A program made the translations under genes and the position numbers. Source: Pseudoalteromonas marina (GTDB taxonomy: Bacteria; Pseudomonadota; Gammaproteobacteria; Enterobacterales; Alteromonadaceae). From it: a DNA stretch of 64,000 nucleotides. The stretch is taken from contig NZ_AHCB03000012.1 in NCBI RefSeq assembly GCF_000238335.3, positions 186,001 through 250,000 on the forward strand, written 5' to 3'. Shown here one piece after another: positions 56,301-64,000 of the stretch. Position 1 is the stretch's first letter; each line of letters starts with the position of its first letter. The notes under the pieces are model-generated. The model did not search any database. It was not told the DNA's origin and saw only the letters and a list, made by a program, of their open reading frames with translations.

Positions 56301-56984
56301 AATTTAACGGGGCCTGATGCGGCAATTGCTGATGTTTCAGAATTTTTAAACGCTGAAACGGGCATTTTATGGGGCTTTATAAATACGCAACTTAAACCGT
56401 TTATGAAAGTTCGCCGTGGTGTTTGGGAAGAAAAGCAATGGAATGGTGTTGGCATTGGTTTTAGCCCTCAATTATTAGATGGATTAACTAAGGCAACTAA
56501 AGTAACGCGTTCGTTATTTGTAAATGGAGCGGATAGCGCAGGGTTTACATTCCAAATGATGCCTGTGCCAGTTAGAGGTATTCGTGAAACTTACTTAGGC
56601 TTTAGCGAGCAGGGATACCGTTACCGAAATGAACCAGAAGAGTGGCGTAACTTTTCATGGCCAGGGCGCGGTGCTGCAGAAAAAGCAGTGTTGTATGGCC
56701 TTGATAATAAAGGGCGCAGAATCTCAATTGCACAAGATGGCCCATGGGCGTTATTAAAAGTACTTAACTCAGCCAATGTTAAATGGATTAAAGGTACTGA
56801 ATTTTTAGCAACATGGGAGTTAAAAGATAAATCTGAAGAGCCGCTTACGGTGCAGTTTTCTCTTAAATCAGGACGCAACAGCGGTATATTTTCTAAGTAC
56901 ATGCTTACGTCGTTTGCGCTTCCTAGCAACTTGTTCTCACAAACGCCAACGTTGGCTCAATCGCAGTCGCGAACGATGCAATAG
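53313..56984 (+). CDS. tssM: T6SS membrane-complex protein TssM (IcmF)
   Basis: 1223 residues. Two N-terminal membrane helices lie at about 24-42 and 54-72. The cytoplasmic NTPase-like domain carries an intact Walker A GPSAAGKS (134-141) and Walker B-like LIDTAGRY. A third membrane helix lies near 450-470. The long periplasmic part ends in the TssJ-binding beta domain. Retained Walker motifs suggest nucleotide binding, which some TssM proteins have lost. Central to the membrane complex with TssL and TssJ. Confidence 0.95.
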   Translation: MQGRVNKSGLVHFLLGLVSSRATGQLIGLIAVLSIVWFAGRMVGLDTTDKKLIAMGAVTAVFILFIFIRWLWTKRSGDKLASELASHNAGSSAELDEIKDKMQEALGSLKASHLGAGYRGNTALYALPWYMIIGPSAAGKSTLFANSGLHFPYSNSSELHIQGFGGTRNCDWWFSDQAILIDTAGRYTTEQSENKEWLSFLSLLKKYRPKLPINGVMVAISVADVLTSDSEEIRQHVKLVRERIEELITQLGVIFPVYITFTKTDLISGFEPFFSDLSEQEREQVFGAYLLDISEDQKNDPAEMFEVRMQDLYERLCEQRLSKVARERNEHRKQLILDFPNQFKSASTKLTEFVNLLFKSNPYQEVPWFAGVYFTSGTQEGTPIERITNGVRDQFGAVIVEQKQESITQSYFINRVFNDVIFKLQDLTRGNRKKRLVGRWLKGLTVTSGLASIAAITALLITSYTSNQLLLNQGEARVKAVVEASVNKAKDEQKLAATLALFDHYGQLRSYEDSLPWYFIFGIYEGDETLDSVANVLFNQMNQLITYPGEERLLTQIKQYETQWLEDEDEAKATIRQAYYDALKMHLMMSTNPENMSSEFAKEQLLNFIAEHFNIDINAEEQAPIYTQLSSLVDMYLENMGNDIEQPGNIVFWQSNETSIALARENLNTQPEAFPLYQQVITSFAERKKPLLLNNFMASKNRDVFKSKYKIPYVYTNLGWEEYVFPEIKRISRLVFSGDWVMGTSNDSGQNVVDEAQAETLAKAMRAYYFKDYGNTWFEFLDSVKMPAFRDLNDASIDFARLSSMDGPFNDLMKLVSDNITPADAPLKSQASIGKTASDVANKLALNTPTITQISTVRAPELESRFADLRRFAQANAQENSSDYLRQYISSLSSIHSDIKAMAASNEDDAQAMIFAQELLSGNSQSNALQSSWIIIESQTRALDPQTKETLDALFKAPLHAGIATIMAKARTQLNQEWENQVYTMYNSSLAGKYPFNLTGPDAAIADVSEFLNAETGILWGFINTQLKPFMKVRRGVWEEKQWNGVGIGFSPQLLDGLTKATKVTRSLFVNGADSAGFTFQMMPVPVRGIRETYLGFSEQGYRYRNEPEEWRNFSWPGRGAAEKAVLYGLDNKGRRISIAQDGPWALLKVLNSANVKWIKGTEFLATWELKDKSEEPLTVQFSLKSGRNSGIFSKYMLTSFALPSNLFSQTPTLAQSQSRTMQ

Positions 56985-56995
56985 GCGGCTGACCA

Positions 56996-57988
56996 ATGTT
57001 TAATTTATTTACTAAAAAGAAAACACCGACCCTAGTAAAGCAACATGCATTTGGTTTTATGGGTAAGACACCCATTAGGCCAGATTTTGTAAAGCTTAAT
57101 ATTTCATCGCGTGAGTCAGTCTCTTTTGATCATTGGCTACAAGAAGGGTTTGCGCATTTAAATAGAGGTCGAAAAGCAAGTGATACTCATCATTTAAATG
57201 GATGTAAATCGTTGTTTTTTATTTCGGGTAATGCAGACGATGGTGGTTTACTCGGGGTGCTACAACCGAGTACTGACAGCAGCGGTCGTTTTTACCCATT
57301 TAGCTCATTTGTGCACAGCGGTTTAGAAACGTATAAACGTCATCCTGCTTTTTTGTTTTTATTTGCAAGCCAAGTAATTGAACACTTATTGGGTGTGAAT
57401 GAAAATATTAAAAATGCGTCAAATATTAATGAGATGGAGCAAAAGGCTCAGGGTTATAACTTGGTAGCTAATTCGCTTAAACAGCAACCAAATTTAACTC
57501 AAGAGTTAGACAAACTCAGAACAATTCCGATGAGTGTTTTTTGGGATCATTTAGAAATAAATGATATTGCTAAACGCGCAATTCTTATTGAAGAGCTTTC
57601 AATCGTTTTAAAATCCATTGCTAATAGAGGCTGCTTAAGAAGCCAATTTGGTATTCGTTTACCTATGCCTCGCTTTACGCACGAAAGTGCATTAGTAGCT
57701 GGTTTTTGGTTGCACTTAGTCGCCTCAATGGTGGCAGATCATAATTGGCAACCTTGGTTTTTTTATCAATTAGGTGATGAAAACCAATCTCCTAGCTTAA
57801 CTATTTTTTGTAGGCCTATTCCAGCCTCGTACTTTAATAGTGTGTGGGAGTGCGATAAAAAATCGAACGATATTATTGATTTATGTAACCTAAAAGTCGA
57901 AAAACAACCATCATCACAAACACTTAATTTTGCTGATATGGATAATGTAAGTGTATATGACGCGCTTCGCCGTTGGTGTAAATCATGA
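56996..57988 (+). CDS. tagF: T6SS-associated regulator TagF
   Basis: 330 residues. N-terminal FGFMGKTPIRPDFVKLNISS and GRFYPFSSFV with DHWLQEGF are the DUF2094/TagF signature. In Pseudomonas and Agrobacterium TagF is a post-translational repressor of T6SS that acts in the PpkA-PppA threonine-phosphorylation circuit or through Fha. No kinase, phosphatase or Fha gene is in the window, so they may lie beyond 64000 or be absent. It overlaps tssA by four bases (ATGA). Confidence 0.9.
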   Translation: MFNLFTKKKTPTLVKQHAFGFMGKTPIRPDFVKLNISSRESVSFDHWLQEGFAHLNRGRKASDTHHLNGCKSLFFISGNADDGGLLGVLQPSTDSSGRFYPFSSFVHSGLETYKRHPAFLFLFASQVIEHLLGVNENIKNASNINEMEQKAQGYNLVANSLKQQPNLTQELDKLRTIPMSVFWDHLEINDIAKRAILIEELSIVLKSIANRGCLRSQFGIRLPMPRFTHESALVAGFWLHLVASMVADHNWQPWFFYQLGDENQSPSLTIFCRPIPASYFNSVWECDKKSNDIIDLCNLKVEKQPSSQTLNFADMDNVSVYDALRRWCKS

Positions 57989-59556
57989 GTTTAAAAGCAC
58001 CGCATACGCACACCACATGGATTGAATGGCTTGAGGCTTTGAGTTCGCCACTTTTAGGAAACAAATGTGGTGAAGATTTAAAGTACGAAGAAACATTTAA
58101 AGCATTAAAAGCCTCTTCCTCTGGAGTAGGTGAAGTTGACTTTAAAATGATGTTTATTCAAGCAACCGATCTTATTAATACGCAAAGTAAAGATCTGCGT
58201 ATTGTGAGTTATTTGGCACTTGCGGCAACCAGTGAGTTTGGTGTGACTGGCCTCACTCATACACTTTTATTGTTTAATCGTTTATTAACCACCTTTCCAG
58301 ACGAAGTGCACCCGCTTAAAGCAAGAATGCGAAGTGCGGTAAATACCTGGTTTTTACAGCAGCAAGAGCGTTTAAAAGGGGTTGCCCAAGGTCATAATAC
58401 TAACCCAGAGCAATGGCCAGAGCTTGTTGCTGCATTAAAACAATATAACGAGCAATGTGTTGCTGTGCTTGATAGTGAGTCAGGCCCATTATCAACATTA
58501 AACGATTGGGCTCACGAGCAAGAAAAACGCAATCCGGTACCCGTTGTTGAGCCTGAAAAAGTTGAGCCAGTAAAAGAGCTCGAACAAACGACAGTTAATA
58601 ATGCTGTGCAAAGTGCGCCTAAGGCTGATGAGCCAAGTACAAATGCGGCACCCGCGCGTTCTCAAGTTACTGTAAATACTAACGATATAGCATCAGATAC
58701 CGCATATTTAGCGGCTATCAGGCAGTTATTAAACTTTGACAAAGAGCAAAATAACATTGAACGCGTAGTGAAATTATCACGCGCAGCACGGTGGACTAAA
58801 TTATCTTTACCTGCAAATGAAAATGGTAAAACACGCCTCCCAGCTCCGCGTGCAGCCGCATTCGCCCCTATTGAAAATGCCTTGGCGAGCGACCAACCAG
58901 AGCAAGCCTTAAATTTAGCTGAAGGCTTATTTATGGAAGGTGCTATGCAATTTAATTTAAATCTGCAAATTCTTACATTAAATGCTTTAAAAAAACTAAA
59001 CAAAGGACACCTTGTTCATTGGTTAGAGCAACAGCTTGTTAATTTAAACGAGCAGTTTCCGGCTTTAACATCACTGCAATACGACGATAGCAGTGCGCTA
59101 TGTTCACCCGTCAATAAAGAATTTATAAGAGAGCTTGCTAATTCATTCAATACTGACTCCACCAGTACCCAAAGTAACTTATTTGATGAGCAATACGTTG
59201 AGTTAGTCGAGGAAGTTGAAAAAGGTCAATTGTCGAGTGCGTTAAAAAAAGTAGATGAAATAACCATTTTAAATGCTTTTGATAAAGCGCAAGCACAGTT
59301 ATTGAAGGCGAAGTTATTAATAAAGGCTGAGCACTATGAACATGCTTTGTCTTTATTAAATGTATTACTTGAACAAATAAACGCGCACGATTTAGCGCAA
59401 TGGCAACAATGTTTTTGCATGGAAGTATGGCGATTCTCCAAGCAGTGTTATGCAAGTTTGTCACAAACGCCAGAAGATGAAATGAGTTTAGCTGCTAAAC
59501 ATATTAGTCAGCAAATGATGGTAACTGATCCCGCACAAGCATTAAGTTGGGTTTAG
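57985..59556 (+). CDS. tssA: T6SS cap/baseplate protein TssA
   Basis: 523 residues. The N-terminal ImpA_N domain has SPLLGNKCGEDLKYEETF and VSYLALAATSEFGVTGLTHTL. A Pro/Glu/Val-rich linker lies at about 180-225. The C-terminal part (about 230-523) is of the VasJ type, with KLSRAARWTKLSLP and a TPR-like helical end. TssA guides priming and extension of the tail sheath. Translationally coupled to tagF. A 76-bp gap precedes tssB. Confidence 0.92.
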   Translation: MSLKAPHTHTTWIEWLEALSSPLLGNKCGEDLKYEETFKALKASSSGVGEVDFKMMFIQATDLINTQSKDLRIVSYLALAATSEFGVTGLTHTLLLFNRLLTTFPDEVHPLKARMRSAVNTWFLQQQERLKGVAQGHNTNPEQWPELVAALKQYNEQCVAVLDSESGPLSTLNDWAHEQEKRNPVPVVEPEKVEPVKELEQTTVNNAVQSAPKADEPSTNAAPARSQVTVNTNDIASDTAYLAAIRQLLNFDKEQNNIERVVKLSRAARWTKLSLPANENGKTRLPAPRAAAFAPIENALASDQPEQALNLAEGLFMEGAMQFNLNLQILTLNALKKLNKGHLVHWLEQQLVNLNEQFPALTSLQYDDSSALCSPVNKEFIRELANSFNTDSTSTQSNLFDEQYVELVEEVEKGQLSSALKKVDEITILNAFDKAQAQLLKAKLLIKAEHYEHALSLLNVLLEQINAHDLAQWQQCFCMEVWRFSKQCYASLSQTPEDEMSLAAKHISQQMMVTDPAQALSWV

Positions 59557-59632
59557 TTACAAGGGCCTGACTAATATGTCGAGGTTTAATTGGAATTGAG
59601 ACGGTAGATAACCAAACTGCAAAGGAAAAAAC

Positions 59633-60154
59633 ATGAGTGATACATTTCAAAAAGAGATCCCACGAGCTCGGATCAATATTTCGTTAGAGCTTGATACAGA
59701 CGGCGCTTCGCAAAAAAGTGAATTACCGTTAAAAATGTTAGTGATTGGTGACTATTCAAATGGTCAAAATAGCCAGGAACTTTCTGAGCGCGAGCGAGTA
59801 ACAATTAATAAAAATAACATTGAGCAAGTGCTAAAAGATATGGCGCCTAAAGCTAACTTTCAGGTTGCTAACAAAATTAAAGGCGACGGCGAAATTAACG
59901 TTAACCTTGAGTTTGACTCTTTTAAATCGTTTGATCCTGAGTCGGTTGCAGCACAGGTGCCTGAACTTAATAAAATGATGGCAATGCGTAATTTACTACG
60001 TGATCTTAAATCTAACTTATTAGACAACTCATCACTGCGTAAAGAGCTTGAGCGTGTATTACAAAATCAGCCTGAACTTGATGAACTAAAAGCAAAACTT
60101 GACGAAATTGCACCACTTGCGTCTGAAGAAGAAAAACAACCCGTAACGGAATAA
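59633..60154 (+). CDS. tssB: T6SS contractile sheath small subunit TssB (VipA)
   Basis: 173 residues, standard length. MSDTFQKEIPRARINISLELDTDG and LPLKMLVIGDYSNGQ are diagnostic. It assembles with TssC into the contractile sheath. SD AAAGGAA. tssC follows after 10 bases. Codon use is more regular than in the upstream genes, as expected for an abundant structural protein. Confidence 0.97.
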   Translation: MSDTFQKEIPRARINISLELDTDGASQKSELPLKMLVIGDYSNGQNSQELSERERVTINKNNIEQVLKDMAPKANFQVANKIKGDGEINVNLEFDSFKSFDPESVAAQVPELNKMMAMRNLLRDLKSNLLDNSSLRKELERVLQNQPELDELKAKLDEIAPLASEEEKQPVTE

Positions 60155-60164
60155 GGAGGTTACC

Positions 60165-61691
60165 ATGTCAATGCAAGAACAATTAAATGTAGCTGCACAT
60201 ACGACAGAGCAAGCTGCTTTATCTACCTACGAAAGCATTTGTGGAATGGTTGATATTTCACCTGTTGCAGATGAAATTAAACTAGACTCATTCAGAGACG
60301 CCAGCAACCTTGCTGAAACACGTGCTAATGAGCGCTTAACAGCAGCCATTAACGTATTTTTAGATATGGCCGGTAGCAGCGATCAAGAAGTAACGCGCAT
60401 AGATAAACTGCTTTTAGATGATTACATTGCAAAAGTAGATACAATTATCTCTCAGCAGTTAGACCAAATATTACATAACCCAAGCTTTCAAAAAATGGAA
60501 TCAGCTTGGCGTTCACTTCGTTATTTAATTAACCACACGCCTAATAACGCAAATATTAAAATTGAAATGCTTGATGTTGATAAAGAAACATTAAGAGACG
60601 ACTTTGAAGAAGCGCCAGATACAACACAATCTGCGTTATACAAACACGTATACACGTCAGACTACGATACGCCGGGTGGCGAGCCTGTATCAACCATGGT
60701 ATCTAACTTTGAGTTTGATTGTTCTGCACCAGATGTTTCGTTACTACAAGAAATATCGCGTGTTTCAGCGGCGGCTCACTGTCCATTTATGGGGAGCGTT
60801 GGTCCTAAATTTTTCTTGAAAGATTCACTTGAAGAAGTATCAAAAATTCAAGATTTAGGTTCTTACATGGAGCGTGCGGAGTTTCTTCGTTGGAAAAACT
60901 TCCGCGAATCAGAAGACTCTCGCTACATTGGCCTAGCATTCCCACGATTTTTACTGCGTTTACCATACGGTGAAACAAATCCTCTTCGTAACTTTAATTA
61001 CCAAGAAGATGTTAATGCACAGCATCATGAGCGCTACTTATGGGGTAATGCTACGTTTGCATTTGCTGCCAATATTATTCGTAGCTTCCATGACAACGGT
61101 TGGGCTGTAAATATTCGTGGTCCGCAATCGGGTGGTAAAGTTGAAAACCTTCCTCTTCACTCGTTTGAAGCAGGTAAAGGGTCTGAAACTAAAATACCTA
61201 CCGAAGTGCTTATTTCTGAAACGAAAGAGCTTGAATTTGCTAACCAAGGGTTTATTCCACTTAGTTACTATAAAAATTCAGATTTTGCGTGTTTCTTCTC
61301 TGCTAACAGTGCACAAAAGCCACAAGTACTTGAAACCAGTGAAGCAACAGCAAATGCACGCATTAACTCGCGTTTACCGTATATTTTCTTAGTGTCGCGC
61401 ATAGCGCACTACTTAAAAGTTTTACAGCGCGAAAACATTGGTTCGAGCAAGCCACGTCATGAACTAGAGCAACAGCTAAATGATTGGCTAGGCGCTTTGG
61501 TAACTAAAATGAATAACCCAGATGAGTCACTTATTGCAACGCATCCGTTAAAAGATGCAAAAGTAACCGTGTCAGAAATTCCGGGTAACCCGGGTTACTA
61601 CCGCGTAAGTACCTATATTGTGCCGCATTTCCAAGTTGAAGGAATTGACGTTCGTTTAGCGCTAGTAGGGCAGATGCCTGGCGAAAAATGA
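60165..61691 (+). CDS. tssC: T6SS contractile sheath large subunit TssC (VipB)
   Basis: 508 residues. The blocks NPSFQKMESAWRSLRYL, EFLRWKNFRESEDSRYIGLAFPRFLLRLPYG and FANQGFIPLSYYKNSDFACFFSANS are family hallmarks. It forms heterodimers with TssB, which polymerise around the Hcp tube. A 254-bp gap with two hairpins follows before hcp. Confidence 0.97.
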   Translation: MSMQEQLNVAAHTTEQAALSTYESICGMVDISPVADEIKLDSFRDASNLAETRANERLTAAINVFLDMAGSSDQEVTRIDKLLLDDYIAKVDTIISQQLDQILHNPSFQKMESAWRSLRYLINHTPNNANIKIEMLDVDKETLRDDFEEAPDTTQSALYKHVYTSDYDTPGGEPVSTMVSNFEFDCSAPDVSLLQEISRVSAAAHCPFMGSVGPKFFLKDSLEEVSKIQDLGSYMERAEFLRWKNFRESEDSRYIGLAFPRFLLRLPYGETNPLRNFNYQEDVNAQHHERYLWGNATFAFAANIIRSFHDNGWAVNIRGPQSGGKVENLPLHSFEAGKGSETKIPTEVLISETKELEFANQGFIPLSYYKNSDFACFFSANSAQKPQVLETSEATANARINSRLPYIFLVSRIAHYLKVLQRENIGSSKPRHELEQQLNDWLGALVTKMNNPDESLIATHPLKDAKVTVSEIPGNPGYYRVSTYIVPHFQVEGIDVRLALVGQMPGEK

Positions 61692-61809
61692 ACTGCCAAG
61701 CCGCCGATGAAACGCATTTAACGCAGGCTTTATAGTGTAAATACGTCAATTTGGTGAGTAGCTGGTTGGTGTACTTAAAGAATATAGACTAATGGTCTGA
61801 AAAGTTGCC

Positions 61810-61835
61810 CCAAGTTGGTTGCACCCAACTTGGGA
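61810..61835 (+). repeat. Strong hairpin between tssC and hcp
   Basis: CCCAAGTTGG (61810-61819) and CCAACTTGGG (61826-61835) with a 6-nt loop. There is no T run after it, so it is more likely an mRNA-stabilising or attenuating structure than a full terminator. Confidence 0.7.
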
Positions 61836-61874
61836 CATATTCCCCAGTGGCATGAAGCAGAGGGCTTTTTGGGG

Positions 61875-61898
61875 GGCATAAACAGTGATGTTTATGCC
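61875..61898 (+). repeat. Second hairpin in the hcp 5' region
   Basis: GGCATAAAC (61875-61883) and GTTTATGCC (61890-61898), 6-nt loop, 48 bases before the hcp start. Preceded by GGGCTTTTTGGGGG. It may protect the 5' end of an hcp transcript. Confidence 0.65.
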
Positions 61899-61945
61899 AA
61901 TGCCAACTAACAGGAAACACTTCATTCTAAAAGGAGAATAATGAA

Positions 61946-62431
61946 ATGGCAATTCCAGCGTACATGTGGTTAAAGGATGACCAAGGTAATGACATCAAAG
62001 GTTCTGTAACAGTTGCAGAACGTGAAGGTTCAATTGAGATCCTACACTTTGATCATGAACTTCGTATCCCTACGGATAATGATACTGGTGAACTTACAGG
62101 TACTCGTAAGCATGAACCTTTTGTTATTACAAAAGCGGTTGATGCATCTACACCGTACTTGTACAAAGCGTGTTCAAACGGTCAAACACTTAAGCAACTT
62201 GAGCTTAAATGGTACCGTATTGATGACACAGGGACTGAGCGTGAATATTTCTGCCACAAGTTGGAAGACGTAAAAATCACTTCAATCTCACCAACAATGC
62301 ACAACGTTAAAGACTTAGACAAGGAGCGTTACCCGCACCTTGAAACAGTTTGCCTACGTTACAAGCGCATTACTTGGACTTACTTAGATGGCAACATCGA
62401 GTTCTCTGACTCTTGGACTGAAGGTCGTTAA
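61946..62431 (+). CDS. hcp: T6SS tube protein and secreted hallmark Hcp (TssD)
   Basis: 161 residues. MAIPAYMWLKDDQGNDIKGSV and GSIEILHFDHELRIPTD fit the Hcp1 family, and there is no C-terminal effector extension. Hexameric rings stack into the inner tube and carry effectors. SD AAGGAG. It is flanked by hairpins upstream and a terminator downstream, so it can be expressed at a higher level than its neighbours. Confidence 0.97.
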   Translation: MAIPAYMWLKDDQGNDIKGSVTVAEREGSIEILHFDHELRIPTDNDTGELTGTRKHEPFVITKAVDASTPYLYKACSNGQTLKQLELKWYRIDDTGTEREYFCHKLEDVKITSISPTMHNVKDLDKERYPHLETVCLRYKRITWTYLDGNIEFSDSWTEGR

Positions 62432-62447
62432 TTAGTCAGTACTTATT

Positions 62448-62475
62448 AAGGATATGCGAAAGCATATCCTTTTAT
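62448..62475 (+). terminator. Terminator after hcp
   Basis: AAGGATATGC (62448-62457), GAAA tetraloop, GCATATCCTT (62462-62471), then T-rich sequence. It lies inside the operon between hcp and tssE and would reduce read-through into tssE. Confidence 0.85.
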
Positions 62476-62487
62476 TGAGATCCAAAT

Positions 62488-62895
62488 ATGGCGTTATTCG
62501 ATTTTTTAACTCAACCCGTTATTCGCAATGGTCATCAGGGCTTTGAAACTGATGAGCAAGCCAGTGTGTGCAAGCATTTAAATGAGCTTTTAAATGCCCG
62601 CAGAGGCGTTTTAAAGCACTTAACCGACTATGGCTTACCCGATGTAGAAGATATTTACGAAGGGCTTCCTTATTCGCAACACACATTAGCGTTTGAAGTT
62701 AAAAAATTGATAGAAAAATACGAACCCCGCGTTCGCTATGCAAATGTAACACCGGTCGAAATTAAAGAAGACAACTGTGTAATTAGGCTCGATATACAAG
62801 CTTTTCTAACCAGTGGACAAAGTATTAAGTTAAATACGCGGTTTGAGTCGGGCGGTAAAGCAGATGTTATACAGCACGCAAAAAATAATAACTAA
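62488..62895 (+). CDS. tssE: T6SS baseplate protein TssE (gp25-like)
   Basis: 135 residues. The gp25-like core has VCKHLNELLNARRGVLKHLTDYGLPDVEDI and EVKKLIEKYEPRV. It starts 12 bases after the hcp terminator, and the ribosome-binding site is poor (GAGATCC). tssF follows after 22 bases. Confidence 0.95.
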   Translation: MALFDFLTQPVIRNGHQGFETDEQASVCKHLNELLNARRGVLKHLTDYGLPDVEDIYEGLPYSQHTLAFEVKKLIEKYEPRVRYANVTPVEIKEDNCVIRLDIQAFLTSGQSIKLNTRFESGGKADVIQHAKNNN

Positions 62896-62917
62896 TGTAG
62901 TTCAAAAGGATTGATGA

Positions 62918-64000
62918 ATGCAGCAATATTTTGATGCACAAATGCGCTTACTTACTCAGGCTGGCAAGCAATTTGCTCAGTTTTATCCTGAGCACGCAGG
63001 TATGCTTAATATTGATGCATTAAAAGACAGAGATCCGCATATTGAGCGTTTATTAGAGGGGGTTGCTTATTTAACGGCGCATACTCAAAAACGCTTAGAT
63101 GAATCTGTGCCGGAGGTATCTGAGCAGGTGTTGCGTCAGCTGTGTCCTATTTTGTTAAGTTATTTTCCTTCCAGTACGGTGGTACAGTTTTCTCCTAAAT
63201 TAGCAATGCAAAAAACGCACACTATTGAGAAGGGGTTGCAGTTAAACCCGCCAACAGGTAAGTCGGATGGCAAAAAAATTATATTTACGACCACGCACAG
63301 TTTAGATGTTGTGCCTCTAGATGTTGAGCATGTGCAATATCAAGAGTCGCACTTGGGTGCGGAGCTAAGAATTGGACTCAAATTTGTATGCCAAGGTGAG
63401 CGTAGTAACTTTGATTTATCTACACTTAATTTTTATTTGCGCGGTGATACACCTTTATGTAGCGCATTATTTCAATTACTAAAAACACCTAACAAGCAGG
63501 CCGAACTCGACTTTGGTGCCAATCACTTTGAATATAATAAAAAGCTTAAGGCAAAAGGGTGTAATGCCAGTTATTTAGATATTGACGGCGCATTACTTCC
63601 TAGCGCGGCTAAAAGCCACCCAGGGTATGCTTTATTACTTGATTACTTTAATGCCAAAGATCGTTTTTACTTTTTAAGTTTTGATGGTTTAAAAAATGAA
63701 GAGTTTCCTGAGCATATAGACCGCTTTGAAATTGTATTCAGAGGGGATAAAAAGCTTCCTCCGGGACACCAATTAAGTAAAGAAAATATACTAATAAATT
63801 GCGTACCCGCTATTAACTTGTTTAGCCAAGCAGCAGAGCCAATAAAAATAGAACCTAATAGAACCGATTACATGATAAGCGCGGATCAAGCACGCACCGA
63901 CCATGTATTTAGCTATACCGTTGACGAAGTAGCAGGGCGTAATTCGGTAACAGGTCAAACTCACGAATACACCCCCCGCTACCAAAGTGTATTTGAAGAC
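62918..64000 (+). CDS. tssF: T6SS baseplate protein TssF, 3' end outside window
   Basis: 361 codons are present from the ATG at 62918 (SD AAAGGA) and no stop is reached. MQQYFDAQMRLLTQAGKQFAQFYPEHAGMLN and DPHIERLLEGVAYLTAHTQKRLDE are the TssF/VasA N-terminal signature, and HEYTPRYQSVFED at the edge matches the family. TssF with TssG and TssE builds the baseplate wedge. tssG and clpV are expected beyond the window. Confidence 0.95.
   Translation, partial: MQQYFDAQMRLLTQAGKQFAQFYPEHAGMLNIDALKDRDPHIERLLEGVAYLTAHTQKRLDESVPEVSEQVLRQLCPILLSYFPSSTVVQFSPKLAMQKTHTIEKGLQLNPPTGKSDGKKIIFTTTHSLDVVPLDVEHVQYQESHLGAELRIGLKFVCQGERSNFDLSTLNFYLRGDTPLCSALFQLLKTPNKQAELDFGANHFEYNKKLKAKGCNASYLDIDGALLPSAAKSHPGYALLLDYFNAKDRFYFLSFDGLKNEEFPEHIDRFEIVFRGDKKLPPGHQLSKENILINCVPAINLFSQAAEPIKIEPNRTDYMISADQARTDHVFSYTVDEVAGRNSVTGQTHEYTPRYQSVFED

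Overview
The window reads as chromosomal DNA of a marine gammaproteobacterium, most likely Pseudoalteromonas or a close relative. This is inferred from the 16S and 23S sequences, the low GC content, the ndk-rlmN-pilW gene order and protein composition. No database search was possible, so all family calls are from motif recognition.

Layout. (1) 1-5300 is housekeeping: the 5' part of a pilF/pilW-type pilotin gene, rlmN and ndk on the minus strand, then trhP (yegQ) and the ferredoxin yfhL on the plus strand, with a 32-codon membrane-protein ORF between the last two. (2) 5301-11475 is a complete rRNA operon: two stringent-type promoters, boxA sites, RNase III stems, 16S, a tRNA-less spacer, 23S, 5S and a terminator. 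It is followed by a tandem repeat that appears to contain decayed 5S ends. (3) 11845-21618 holds an ICMT-like methyltransferase; a three-gene unit of TonB-dependent receptor, YfiR-like periplasmic protein and membrane GGDEF-EAL protein; a kelch protein translationally coupled to a zinc-finger-less Sir2 protein; a double-receiver regulator; and an M20 peptidase.

(4) 21997-24984 is the most striking accessory region: five integron-type gene cassettes, each ending in a recognisable attC site, with no integrase gene in the window (an attC cluster lacking integrase). Most of the encoded proteins are unknown. (5) 25196-42575 is mixed metabolism and stress: VOC protein, SDR, DUF4382 lipoprotein, MscS channel, astB, a zinc-ADH-like oxidoreductase with a royal-jelly-type protein and divergent LysR regulator, ohrR/ohr with paired operators, an arsR-GAPDH-arsJ arsenate detoxification operon, an MCP, a TetR/carboxymuconolactone-decarboxylase pair and small lipoproteins.

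(6) 42785-64000 is a type VI secretion locus. On the minus strand lies a VgrG with a C-terminal PD-(D/E)xK-like nuclease domain and an adjacent Imm49-like immunity gene, then an island of further immunity-like genes, one duplicated. On the plus strand lie an unknown first gene, tssJ, tssK, tssL, tssM, tagF, tssA, tssB, tssC, hcp, tssE and the 5' part of tssF. The hcp gene is bracketed by strong hairpins, which suggests separate control of its mRNA level. No CRISPR array, complete insertion sequence, prophage or tRNA gene was seen.
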